Assembly (NCBI GenBank): GCA_013362195.1
Contig: JABFWM010000590.1
Coordinates: 1-16,687 of the forward strand
DNA from: Acidobacteriota bacterium
GTDB taxonomy: Bacteria > Acidobacteriota > Vicinamibacteria > Vicinamibacterales > 2-12-FULL-66-21
Direction of reading: 5' to 3'
Length of the DNA stretch: 16,687 bases
Below the pieces are notes generated by a model that saw only the letters and a program-made list of their open reading frames with translations, was not told the origin of the DNA and made no database searches. Positions 6,914 through 14,335 of the stretch are shown piece by piece. The position numbers and the translations under genes were made by a program. Position 1 is the first letter of the stretch. Each line of letters opens with the position of its first letter.

Positions 6914-8365
6914 TTGTCCCCGCTCATCCGCTATGGCGGCGCCGCGACGCTGGCGTCGCTGATCGCCCTCGCCGCCACGCAGGTCACGCTCGGCTCCTTC
7001 TGGTTCTTCGTGTTCGCCGCGGTGCCGTGCGTCGTCTATACGCTGCTGCTGCGACGCTTGTTCGGCGCGGGTGGACCGCCGGACGATCGAGGGACGCCGG
7101 CGGGCGGCGGCGTGGGTCGCGCGCGACTGCTGACGATCGCGCTGCTCTTCGCCGTCGCGTTCCGCATCCCGCTGGCGGCGCCGCGCGTGGGCGCCGACAA
7201 CGACATGGTGCGGTACCTGTGGGACGGCCGGGTCCAGCGGCTGGGCTACAACCCGTTCTCGGTGATCCCCGCGGATCCGTCGATGGCCCACACGCACACC
7301 GACGAAACCCGCAGGATGCCGAGCCGGCGCGCGCGCACGCCCTATCCGGCCGCGGCGCAGCTGTTCTTCCGGCTCGTCGTGACGATTCACGAATCGTCGC
7401 GGGCGATGAAGATCGCGCTGGTGCTCTGCGATCTGTTGACGATCTGGGTGCTCCTCCGGTGGCTGCGCGAGACCGGGCGATCGGAATGGCTCGCGCTCGC
7501 CTACGCCTGGAACCCGCTGGTCATTCTCGAGGTCGCCCACAGCGGCCACATCGACGCCCTCGGCGCGCTCTGGATCGCCATCACCGCCTGGATGTTGAGC
7601 ACCGGCCGGAGCATGCGCGCGTCGATTGCGTTCGTCATCGCGGTCGCGACCAAACTGCTGCCGATCGTCCTCGTTCCGTTGTTCTGGCGGCGCATCCGCG
7701 TACGCGATGCACTCGTCGCGGCGCTCGTGCTGCTGGCGCTGTATCTGCCGTTCTCCTCCGCGGGCGCCGTGCCGCTCGGCGCGGTCCCGAACGTGGTCGC
7801 GTTCATCCGTTTCAACGGTCCATTGTTCAAGGCACTCGCCGCGCTCACCACCCCGCAAGGCGCTGCCGGCATCGCCGTGCTCTCCGGCCTCGCGGTCGCC
7901 GCGTGGATGCGCTGGCGCCGCCCCGTGGACGATCCGGCCGCGTGGGCGTGGCCGATGGCGGTCGCGCTCGCCTGCGCGCCGGTCATCTATCCGTGGTACC
8001 TGCTCTACTTCACGCCGTTCCTGTTCACGCCGGCCACGTTGCCGCTCATCGTCTGGACCTACACGGCCATTCCCGTCTACATCGTCTGGGAGCTGTCGAA
8101 GCACGGACATCGGTGGTTCGTCCCCACTCCGGTCATGTGGCTCGAATTCGGAGCCGTGCTCGTCGCCATGGCGCTCGCGTGCCGCGGGCGTGCCGCGCGC
8201 GCGGATGACTCGAGGGCGGCGCGTACCGACGATGAGAGTGGTGCGCGCGCCGGTGGGGGCGGTACGTCGGATGCCGCAGATGCGACGGGCGCCGGCGGTG
8301 TGGCTCCGGGTGAAACGGACGGAACCGGTGCCGCGAGTGCGGACGCGTCGCACGTCGCACCATAG
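6914..8365 (+). CDS. GT-C/GT87-like polytopic membrane glycosyltransferase
   Basis: A 483-aa multi-spanning membrane protein resembling polyprenyl-phosphate-dependent mannosyltransferases (GT87/DUF2029 type), which add sugars on the outer face of the inner membrane. Around ten hydrophobic helices run from about residue 8 to 435. The first large loop has the GT-C acidic motif DND (95-97) inside VGADNDMVRYLWDGRVQRLG, followed by YNPF, a pattern shared by this group. Later loops include AYAWNPLVILEVAHSGHIDALG and YPWYLLYFTPFLF. The C-terminal 60 residues are a Gly/Ala/Asp/Arg-rich, low-complexity tail. Start TTG 6914 is the only plausible one: no ATG or GTG in frame lies upstream before the frame's limit, and the next in-frame ATG is deep in the protein. 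It is the first gene of a tight operon with the two repair genes (9-bp gap), without an obvious functional link. Confidence 0.8.
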   Translation: MSPLIRYGGAATLASLIALAATQVTLGSFWFFVFAAVPCVVYTLLLRRLFGAGGPPDDRGTPAGGGVGRARLLTIALLFAVAFRIPLAAPRVGADNDMVRYLWDGRVQRLGYNPFSVIPADPSMAHTHTDETRRMPSRRARTPYPAAAQLFFRLVVTIHESSRAMKIALVLCDLLTIWVLLRWLRETGRSEWLALAYAWNPLVILEVAHSGHIDALGALWIAITAWMLSTGRSMRASIAFVIAVATKLLPIVLVPLFWRRIRVRDALVAALVLLALYLPFSSAGAVPLGAVPNVVAFIRFNGPLFKALAALTTPQGAAGIAVLSGLAVAAWMRWRRPVDDPAAWAWPMAVALACAPVIYPWYLLYFTPFLFTPATLPLIVWTYTAIPVYIVWELSKHGHRWFVPTPVMWLEFGAVLVAMALACRGRAARADDSRAARTDDESGARAGGGGTSDAADATGAGGVAPGETDGTGAASADASHVAP

Positions 8366-8374
8366 GCAGCGACG

Positions 8375-9388
8375 ATGATCGCCGACAGCGCGCGCGGTTT
8401 GTTTTGCGACGCGGGGAACTTCTATATCGATCCGTGGGAGCCGGTTGACCGTGCGCTGATCACCCACGCGCACGGCGATCATGCGCGCGCGGGGTCCGCT
8501 TCGTATCTCTGCGCGGCGCCCGGCGCGCCCGTGCTGCGCCGGCGCCTTCCAGAGGCGCACATCGAGACGCTCGAGTACGGCGAGGCGAGAACGCTCGGGG
8601 ACGTGCGCATCTCGTTCCATCCTGCCGGGCACATCCTCGGCTCGTCGCAGATCCGCCTGGAACGCGACGGCGAGGTCTGGGTCGTGTCCGGCGACTACAA
8701 GCGCGCGCCGGATCCGACCGCGGCCGCGTTCGAGCCGGTGCGCTGTCACACGTTCATCACCGAAGCCACCTTCGCGCTGCCGATCTACACGTGGGATCCG
8801 CCGCCGCTCGTCGCCGATGACATCGTGGAGTGGTGGCACGCGAATCGGGAGGCGGGCCGCCCGTCGCTGCTGTTCTGTTACGCCCTCGGCAAGGCGCAGC
8901 GCATTCTCGGCATGCTGCACGGCATGGCCGACGAGCCGATCCGGCTGCACGGCGCGATGGCGGCGTTGACCGACGCGTATCGCGAAGCGGACGTCCGGCT
9001 GGCCGAGACGGAACGCATCGGCGAGGGCACGCGCGGCAAGGCGCTCGTCCGGGCGCTGGTGCTCGCGCCGCTCTCCGCGCGCGGCACACCGTGGATGCGG
9101 CGGCTGCCGAACGCGTCCACGGCATTCGCGTCGGGGTTGATGCGCGTTCGCGGCGTGCGGCGGCAGCGCGCGTTCGATCGCGGGTTCGTGCTGTCGGACC
9201 ACGCCGACTGGCCCTCGCTGCTGGCGACGATCGAAGAGACCGGCGCCTCGCGCGTGCTCGTGACGCACGGCTGGTCGGACGCCTTCGCGCGCTATCTCGC
9301 CGAACGCGGCTACGAGACCGGCACGCTGCGAACGGCCTTCGAAGGGGAGCCGGGCGAACTCACGGCGCAGCCGGAGCCGGAGGCGTGA
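8375..9388 (+). CDS. Ligase-associated metallo-beta-lactamase-fold DNA exonuclease
   Basis: A 337-aa MBL/beta-CASP-type nuclease of the ligase-associated DNA damage response exonuclease family, likely a zinc- or manganese-dependent DNA end processor in the cytoplasm. Metal ligands visible: HAHGDH (31-36), PAGH with His86, SGDYKR with Asp107, and LSDHADW with His276; VTHG with His298 is a further conserved block. Length is typical of the family (about 330-340). The start ATG 8375 sits 10 nt after the preceding stop and its frame begins directly with the family's first strand (GLFCDAGNFYIDPW). It overlaps the DNA ligase start by 4 bp (GTGA), so the two are translationally coupled. Family logic: this nuclease and an ATP-dependent ligase co-occur, often with a DEXH helicase and a metallophosphatase; neither of those is adjacent here. 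Confidence 0.92.
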   Translation: MIADSARGLFCDAGNFYIDPWEPVDRALITHAHGDHARAGSASYLCAAPGAPVLRRRLPEAHIETLEYGEARTLGDVRISFHPAGHILGSSQIRLERDGEVWVVSGDYKRAPDPTAAAFEPVRCHTFITEATFALPIYTWDPPPLVADDIVEWWHANREAGRPSLLFCYALGKAQRILGMLHGMADEPIRLHGAMAALTDAYREADVRLAETERIGEGTRGKALVRALVLAPLSARGTPWMRRLPNASTAFASGLMRVRGVRRQRAFDRGFVLSDHADWPSLLATIEETGASRVLVTHGWSDAFARYLAERGYETGTLRTAFEGEPGELTAQPEPEA

Positions 9389-10971
9389 GACGGTTCGCGG
9401 CGCTCTATGACGCGATCGATCGCACGACGTCGACCAACGCCAAGGTCGCGGCGCTGGTCGCGTACTTCCGCAGCGCGCCGCCCGCCGACGCGGCGTGGGC
9501 GGTCTACTTTCTCACCGGCCGCCGCCTCAAACGGCTGCTGCCTTCGGCGTCGCTTCGCGAATGGATCGAAATCGCGACCGGACTCCCCGACTGGCTGATC
9601 GGCGAATGCTACGGCGCGGTGGGTGACGCCGCGGAACTGATGGCGCTGCTCGTCGATGCCTGGCCGAGAGGCGACACCGAGGCCGACGTGCCGCTGGCGA
9701 CGTGGGTCGAAGACCGGGTGCTGCCGTTGTCGACGAGCGACCCCGCCGTGCAGCGCGCGAACGTGCTGCGCTGGTGGGGCGTGCTGCCGCGCACGGAGCG
9801 CTTCCTGCTGAACAAGCTCCTCACCGGTGAGTTCCGGGTCGGCGTGGCGCAGACGCTGGTCGTCCGCGCCCTGGCGGACGCATCGGGCACCGAGCCCACG
9901 ATCGTTGCGGCGCGGTTGATGGGCGACTGGACGCCGTCAGCGGAATGGTTCGCCGGTGTCGTCGCGCCGGCAAGCGGCGGCGCGGATCCGTCGCAGCCCT
10001 ATCCGTTCTTCCTCGCGTCGCCGCTCGACGATCCCCCGGAAACGCTCGGACCGCGCGAGGAGTGGCTGATCGAGTGGAAGTGGGACGGCATCCGCGCGCA
10101 GCTCGTTCGGCGGGCGGCGCAGACCTGGCTGTGGTCGCGCGGTGAAGAGCTGATCACGCTCCGCTTTCCCGAAATTGCCGCCGCCGCGACGCACCTACCC
10201 GACGGCACCGTGCTCGACGGCGAGGTCCTCGCCTTCCGCGACGCGCGCCCGCTGCCGTTCTCCGCGCTGCAGCAGCGCATCGGCCGGCAACGGCAGCTCG
10301 CGCAGATCATGCGCGCCGTGCCCGTCGTGTTCATGGCCTACGACGTGCTCGAACGGGACGGGCGCGACGAGCGGTCGAAACCGCTCGACGCGCGCCGCGC
10401 CGTCCTCGCCGCGCTGGTGCCGCACGAAGGCGTGCTCCGGATCTCGCACGAGGTCGCGGAGCCGACGTGGGCGGCCCTCGCGGCGCTCCGCGACGAATCG
10501 CGCGACCGCGGCGTCGAAGGCTTCATCCTCAAGCGGCGGTCGTCGGCCTACGGCGTCGGCCGGCGCCGCGGCGACTGGTGGAAGTGGAAGATCGCGCCGC
10601 TCACCATCGACGCGGTGCTGATCTACGCGCAGCCGGGCAGCGGCCGCCGGGCGAGCCTCCTCACCGACTACACGTTTGGCGTGTGGGACGGCCGCGATCT
10701 GGTGCCGGTCGCGAAGGCGTATTCCGGACTCTCGAACGAAGAGATCGACGAGCTCGATCGCTGGATCCGGCGTCACACCCGCGAGCGCCACGGTCCGGTG
10801 CGGGTGGTCGATCCGGTGCACGTCTTCGAGCTGGGATTCGAGGCGATCGCGCCGTCGACGCGGCACAAGAGCGGCGTCGCGGTGCGGTTTCCCCGAATGC
10901 TGCGATGGCGAAAAGACAAGGCCGTCGCGGAAGCCGACACGCTGGAGACGCTGCGTCGGCTCATGCGATAG
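9385..10971 (+). CDS. ATP-dependent DNA ligase (stand-alone, LigB-like bacterial type)
   Basis: A 528-aa ATP-dependent DNA ligase that seals nicks in repair. Start GTG 9385 overlaps the exonuclease stop (GTGA), with GGAG at 9373-9376 placed 8 nt ahead; the much longer in-frame extension to 8830 reads through the exonuclease gene and is rejected. An N-terminal helical DNA-binding domain (about 1-200) contains LLNKLLTGEFRVGVAQTLV, conserved in the family. The nucleotidyltransferase domain carries motif I EWKWDGIRAQLV with the AMP-attaching Lys232, motif III DGTVLDGEVLAF, motif IV EGFILKRRSSAYG and motif V DWWKWK. An OB-fold domain follows (about 420-528), including GVAVRFPRMLRWRKDK. No LigD-type polymerase or nuclease domain is fused. 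The length and N-domain fit the ligase-associated family rather than LigD. Confidence 0.95.
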   Translation: MRRFAALYDAIDRTTSTNAKVAALVAYFRSAPPADAAWAVYFLTGRRLKRLLPSASLREWIEIATGLPDWLIGECYGAVGDAAELMALLVDAWPRGDTEADVPLATWVEDRVLPLSTSDPAVQRANVLRWWGVLPRTERFLLNKLLTGEFRVGVAQTLVVRALADASGTEPTIVAARLMGDWTPSAEWFAGVVAPASGGADPSQPYPFFLASPLDDPPETLGPREEWLIEWKWDGIRAQLVRRAAQTWLWSRGEELITLRFPEIAAAATHLPDGTVLDGEVLAFRDARPLPFSALQQRIGRQRQLAQIMRAVPVVFMAYDVLERDGRDERSKPLDARRAVLAALVPHEGVLRISHEVAEPTWAALAALRDESRDRGVEGFILKRRSSAYGVGRRRGDWWKWKIAPLTIDAVLIYAQPGSGRRASLLTDYTFGVWDGRDLVPVAKAYSGLSNEEIDELDRWIRRHTRERHGPVRVVDPVHVFELGFEAIAPSTRHKSGVAVRFPRMLRWRKDKAVAEADTLETLRRLMR

Positions 10972-11000
10972 CCATCTGCGGCTGTGCTCGCTTTGCCGGG

Positions 11001-11016
11001 TTAGCACGCTTCTTGC
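11001..11016 (+). promoter_or_regulatory. Sigma-54-like promoter candidate upstream of LolA-like gene
   Basis: TTAGCACG (11001-11008), four bases, then TTGC (11013-11016). The consensus is TGGCACG-N4-TTGCA, so this matches at the right spacing (G of the -24 element to G of the -12 element is 11 bp) except the first G of the -24 GG is A and the final base differs. A start near 11028 would leave a 13-nt leader containing GGAG (11035-11038). It lies in the 69-bp gap after the DNA ligase stop. The missing G makes it weak evidence. Confidence 0.3.
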
Positions 11017-11040
11017 GACTCGCGGCTGCCAAGTGGAGCC

Positions 11041-11814
11041 ATGAGGTTGTCGCGAGCTCTGAGACCTACCCGCCGTCCACAATTCCGGTCCCGCAGGGTC
11101 CGGGTGGCGGCCGCATGGGTGCTGGGATTCACACTCGCCGGCTCGGCCGTGGCGGTGGCCGCCGACTCCGAAGCGGGTCTCGTCGCGGCCCGTTTCTTCT
11201 CGCGCCAGGAAGAGCCGCTCCGGTCGTATCGCGCCTTTCGCCGCATGCACGCCTGGAGCGAGCGCTTGAAGCAGGAGGCATGGCTCGAGGCATGGACGGA
11301 ACTGCGGGAGGGGCGCTTCGAGTACCAGGTGGTCACCGAGCGCGGCTCCGACACGATCCGCAACCGGGTGCTGCGCGCGATGCTGAAGCGCGAGCAGGAG
11401 CTCGTGAACGGCGGCGACGCGAGCCGCGCGGAGCTGACGGCCGACAATTACGAATTCGCTGAAGCGGGACGCGACGCCGACGGCGCGCACGTCGTGCAGA
11501 TCACGCCGCGCCGCAAGGACGTGCTGCTCGTGGAGGGCAGGATCGTGCTGAGCCCCGACGGCGGCGAGCTGCTGCGCGTCGAGGGCCGTCTCTCCAAGAA
11601 CCCCTCCTTCTGGACGAGCCTCGTCAACATCGTCCGCCACTATGCCCGCCTGGGTGGGGTGCGCGTGCCGGTCGCCACGGAATCGATGGCGAAAGTGAAG
11701 TTCGCCGGCAATTCGCAGCTCGAAGTGCAGTACGAGTACGAGTCGGTGAACGGACGCCCCGTCGCGCTCAGCGCGCAGCGCCAAGCAGCGCCTTTGCGTA
11801 ACGCTGTGCGATAA
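11041..11814 (+). CDS. Exported LolA/MucB-like (lipoprotein-sorting fold) protein
   Basis: A 257-aa exported protein that resembles the LolA/LppX/MucB-type fold seen in proteins called outer-membrane lipoprotein-sorting; true LolA activity is not shown. The N-terminus has arginines then a hydrophobic run AAAWVLGFTLAGSAVAVAADS, a Sec signal peptide (the Arg-rich n-region is long). Mature strands include WTELREGRFEYQVVTERGS, HVVQITPRRKDVLLVEGRIVLSPDGGELLRVEGRLSKNPSFW and VRVPVATESMAKVKFAGNSQLEVQYEYESVNG, an alternation typical of antiparallel beta-sheets that bind lipids. GGAG at 11035-11038 precedes ATG 11041. The 3' 47 bp overlap the end of the convergent TatT-like gene, which is confirmed by frame reading on both strands. 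Confidence 0.75.
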   Translation: MRLSRALRPTRRPQFRSRRVRVAAAWVLGFTLAGSAVAVAADSEAGLVAARFFSRQEEPLRSYRAFRRMHAWSERLKQEAWLEAWTELREGRFEYQVVTERGSDTIRNRVLRAMLKREQELVNGGDASRAELTADNYEFAEAGRDADGAHVVQITPRRKDVLLVEGRIVLSPDGGELLRVEGRLSKNPSFWTSLVNIVRHYARLGGVRVPVATESMAKVKFAGNSQLEVQYEYESVNGRPVALSAQRQAAPLRNAVR

Positions 11815-12640
11815 GGTTCGTCAGCCGTCGCGACGGGCTCTGCTGCACGTCAATCGCCGCCGCTCTCTCCAACATCGCCGTCCGTTCGCTCCCCTCCGGC
11901 AGCGTCAGCGCGAACGCGAGGTAGGCGAACACCGAGCGCCCCTGCGACAAGGCCACCGCGCGATCGAAATCGGCGCGCGCCGCCGCCCGCGATCCGCCGA
12001 CGAGCGGGGGCAGTCCGTCGACGGCAATGAGCGCTTCGTGAATCGCGCCGTGGTCCCAGGTTTCGTCGAGCGTGCGGGCGCGCGTCAGGAGCGCGCGAAT
12101 GGCGGTCAGCTCGCCGATGCGCTTCACCTGATCGTCCGCGAGCGAGAGATCCGCGCCCCACGACGCGGCGGCCCAGTAGAGGAACGGCACGTCACGGCTG
12201 GTCGTGCGGCTCAGCACGTCGGATCCGCCGCGCAGCGCGTCGGCGGTGATCTCGGGATGGCGCACCGCGAGCCCGCGGAGACAATAGCCACGCGCCCGTT
12301 GATACATCCGTCCCGCGCGCTGCCGCAGCTCGCGCGCCCCCGATGCATTGGTACGTTGAATGGCGGACTCCACGTGGAGGAAGCCGTACGAATACTGCGT
12401 GAAGCCGCTGCACGCCGTCAGCAGCAGCCCCTCGTGCTGCGGCGCTTGCGACAGGAGCATCTCGATCGTCTTCAGCGTCGACGGTGCCGCGGCGCGCACG
12501 AACTCCGGGTCGTTGTCGGCGTCGTAAACGGAACTGCTCGCCGCGAGCGCGGCCGCCATGCGGTTGATGCCGGCCTGGCGCAGCGAACAACCGGACGCGA
12601 GCACGAGCGCGACGACGACGGCGAGGCTCCCCCTGGACAT
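11768..12640 (-). CDS. TatT-family lipoprotein (TRAP transporter TatT component type)
   Basis: A 290-aa lipoprotein of the TatT (TRAP transporter TatT component) family, an all-alpha TPR-like fold; in Treponema TatT associates with a TRAP-type transporter. Start ATG 12640 gives MSRGSLAVVVALVLASGCSL with lipobox LASGC (Cys18); longer in-frame extension to 12814 reads through the tandem palindromic repeats and is rejected. Family hallmarks include DNDPEFVRAAAPSTLKTIEMLLSQAP, LLLTACSGFTQYSYGFLHVESA, and the later YWAAASWGADLSL and LDETWDHGAIHEALIAVDGLPP. No TatP or DctPQM TRAP genes are in the window, so its partner is unknown. No clear Shine-Dalgarno is visible. The family name is from recalled pattern; the lipoprotein call is firm. 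Confidence 0.85.
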   Translation of the reverse strand: MSRGSLAVVVALVLASGCSLRQAGINRMAAALAASSSVYDADNDPEFVRAAAPSTLKTIEMLLSQAPQHEGLLLTACSGFTQYSYGFLHVESAIQRTNASGARELRQRAGRMYQRARGYCLRGLAVRHPEITADALRGGSDVLSRTTSRDVPFLYWAAASWGADLSLADDQVKRIGELTAIRALLTRARTLDETWDHGAIHEALIAVDGLPPLVGGSRAAARADFDRAVALSQGRSVFAYLAFALTLPEGSERTAMLERAAAIDVQQSPSRRLTNLIAQRYAKALLGAAR

Positions 12641-12723
12641 GGCTGTGGACGATAACACAGGGATTTCGGGGCTCTGGCGCGCCGCTTGCGAGGGCGACGG
12701 GCGACGGGCGATGAAAACATCGC

Positions 12724-12936
12724 ATGTAGGCCGGGTCTTCAGACCTGGTGAGGGGCGACGACACCATTCCATGTAGGCCGGGTCTTCAGACCCGGAGAGG
12801 GGCGATGACACCATTCCATGTAGGCCGGGTCTTCAGACCCGGTGAGGGGCGACGACACCATTGCATGTAGGACGGGTCTTCAGACCCGGTGAGGGGCGAC
12901 GACACCATTCCATGTAGGCCGGGTCTTCAGACCCGG
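12724..12936. repeat. Five-copy 47-bp tandem repeat with internal palindrome
   Basis: Copies begin at 12724, 12771, 12818, 12865 and 12912, a constant 47-bp period; the last copy is cut short near 12936. Each unit contains CCGGGTCTTCAGACCCGG, an 8-bp-arm palindrome with a 2-base loop, preceded by ATGTAGG and followed by TGAGGGGCGACGACACC. Copy 1 has a mismatch in the right arm (ACCTGG), copy 4 a change in the left (ACGGG), and copy 2 AGAGGGGCGATG. These are REP-like palindromes in direct tandem. The array ends just before the Shine-Dalgarno of the 68-aa gene. The 83 bp before it (12641-12723) hold only a short GCGACGG repetition. Confidence 0.95.
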
Positions 12937-12952
12937 CGCCAGGAGGGCGACG

Positions 12953-13159
12953 ATGGCCGATACCGAGAAGTACCGCGACGAACGACTGCCGGTCACCAGC
13001 GAAGTGGGAGGCGAAGGCGGAAGCTTTGCCGATCCGACCTACCCCGAAGCGTTCAATCGCGGAGATGTCGATCGCGTGGAGCAACCGATCGCGCCGGATC
13101 ACATCGTGCCGCCCGGGCCGGATCCCGATGAAGGGATGAAGAAGCCGGTCACCGAGTAG
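12953..13159 (+). CDS. Small acidic hypothetical protein (68 aa)
   Basis: A 68-aa hydrophilic, acidic, Pro/Gly/Asp-rich protein with no signal peptide or membrane segment. I do not recognise the family. It is likely real: a strong AGGAGG (12941-12946) precedes ATG 12953 at normal spacing, the frame ends in a proper stop, and its amino-acid composition differs from the Arg/Ala-rich shadow frames around it. The sequence ends PPGPDPDEGMKKPVTE. It lies between the tandem palindromic array and the kinase-like lipoprotein gene, and is 39 bp upstream of that gene on the same strand, so cotranscription is possible. Confidence 0.7.
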   Translation: MADTEKYRDERLPVTSEVGGEGGSFADPTYPEAFNRGDVDRVEQPIAPDHIVPPGPDPDEGMKKPVTE

Positions 13160-13168
13160 CGCGACCCG

Positions 13169-13195
13169 TGAGCCCTGAGCCCTGACCCTGAGCCG
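13169..13195. repeat. Four-copy TGAGCCC heptamer run
   Basis: TGAGCCC (13169-13175), TGAGCCC (13176-13182), TGACCC (13183-13188) and TGAGCCG (13189-13195) fill the gap before the kinase-like lipoprotein start at 13199. Related TGACCC, TGAGCCC and GAGCCCTGAG stretches lie upstream of the phosphoesterase start (about 15261-15296). The gap otherwise lacks a recognisable Shine-Dalgarno. Probably simple repeat; function unknown. Confidence 0.7.
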
Positions 13196-13198
13196 TCA

Positions 13199-14335
13199 AT
13201 GAGACGACCGGCAGCCATCGTGCTGCTCGCGCTTGTTGCCGGGTGCCGCCCGGCGGATCCCGCCGCACTCACCACGCCGTCGCTGGTGTCGGCGAGGGTG
13301 CGTGACGAGGCGCTCGCCTCCGCACGCGTGTGGCGGCGGCCCTCGACGCCGCTGGCCCGGGCCAACTTCGCCGACAATCCCGCCGGACCCGCGTCCTTTC
13401 CGGCCGACATGGAAGTCGCCTGCCGGTTCACCACCGAGCTGCCGGGCGGGACGACGCCGAAGTTCTATTGCGCGCTGGATTCCGGCGAAGTCGTGAAGGT
13501 GAAGTACGGCCGATCGAATCCCGAACTGGCCGCGGAAGTCGCGGCGACGCGGCTGCTGGACGCGCTCGGCTTTGCCGTCGATCGCATGTACATGACCGCA
13601 TCGGTGCGATGCCGCGGGTGTCCGCCGTTTCCATTCGTCGCCCTGCGGTGCCTGGCGCGCACCGGCATGAAAGCGGCGTGCCTGGCCGGCGCGCGGCCCG
13701 GCCGCGAGGTCATTTTTCCAGGCGCGGTCATCGAACGGCGGTTGCCAGGCCGCCGGATTCAGGCCCGCCCGGATCAGGGCTGGACCTGGTTCGAGCTCGA
13801 TCGCATCGACCCGTCCCGCGGCGGCTCCTCACGCACCGAGGTCGACGCGCTGCGGCTGATTGCGGTGCTGCTCGCGCACTGGGACAACAAGGGATCCAAT
13901 CAGCGGCTGCTCTGTCCCGGGGAACAGGACCGCCCCGACGGAGGCTGCGCCCGACCGCTGCTGATGGTGCAGGATCTCGGCGCGACGTTCGGCCCGGCGA
14001 AAATCGACCTGCACAACTGGCGGAACGTGGCGATCTGGGAGGACCGCGCCGCGTGCCGCGTGAGCATGAAGACGCTGCCCTTCGCCGGGGCCACCTTTCC
14101 GCCGCATCGCATCTCGGAGGAGGGGCGGCAGTTCGCACTGTCGCTGCTGCGGCCGCTCACCTGGGAACAGCTGCGCATGCTGTTCGATCGGTCCGGGGTC
14201 GCGCGGTTCGACCATCTCGTCGGCGACGCGCACGACGCCGACGCCTGGGTCGCGGCGTTCATGGCCAAGGTCGACGTCATCGCGGAAGGGCCGGCCTGCG
14301 CCGCGGCCGCCGACCTCACGGCGCGCGGCGAGTAA
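13199..14335 (+). CDS. Kinase-like lipoprotein with HxDxKxxN and DLG motifs
   Basis: A 378-aa lipoprotein: MRRPAAIVLLALVAGCRPADP has lipobox LVAGC with Cys16. I do not recognise a named family. It shares a kinase-like motif set with the protein at 3824-5476: VVKVKYG with Lys102 (strand lysine), PELAAEVAATRLLDALGF with Glu113 (helix C), HWDNKGSN (227-234) as catalytic loop (Asp229, Lys231, Asn234) and VQDLGATFG with Asp259. Order and spacing match, and DLGATFG lines up with DFGSTLG. It has about nine cysteines after the lipidated one, including CxxC at 138-141, which suits disulfides outside the cytoplasm. ATG 13199 is preceded by a TGAGCCC repeat rather than a clear Shine-Dalgarno. Its 3' end overlaps the convergent phosphoesterase gene by 20 bp. 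Activity is inferred, not shown. Confidence 0.85.
   Translation: MRRPAAIVLLALVAGCRPADPAALTTPSLVSARVRDEALASARVWRRPSTPLARANFADNPAGPASFPADMEVACRFTTELPGGTTPKFYCALDSGEVVKVKYGRSNPELAAEVAATRLLDALGFAVDRMYMTASVRCRGCPPFPFVALRCLARTGMKAACLAGARPGREVIFPGAVIERRLPGRRIQARPDQGWTWFELDRIDPSRGGSSRTEVDALRLIAVLLAHWDNKGSNQRLLCPGEQDRPDGGCARPLLMVQDLGATFGPAKIDLHNWRNVAIWEDRAACRVSMKTLPFAGATFPPHRISEEGRQFALSLLRPLTWEQLRMLFDRSGVARFDHLVGDAHDADAWVAAFMAKVDVIAEGPACAAAADLTARGE

Noticed and set aside
6857..9268. Minus-strand open frame of 803 codons opposite the glycosyltransferase and exonuclease
   Set aside because: It is Arg/His/Gln-rich with no domain, spans two well-supported plus-strand genes and the intergenic promoter, and is a typical high-GC antisense artefact.
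10195..11784. Minus-strand open frame of 529 codons opposite the ligase and LolA-like genes
   Set aside because: No recognisable domains; low-complexity His/Arg/Asp composition typical of a GC shadow.
12641..12814. N-terminal extension of the TatT-like lipoprotein
   Set aside because: It would translate the tandem palindromic repeats and move the lipobox to an internal position.
12724..12936. CRISPR array
   Set aside because: The repeats are direct, adjacent copies with no unique spacers; the whole 47-bp unit is conserved, so this is a tandem repeat.
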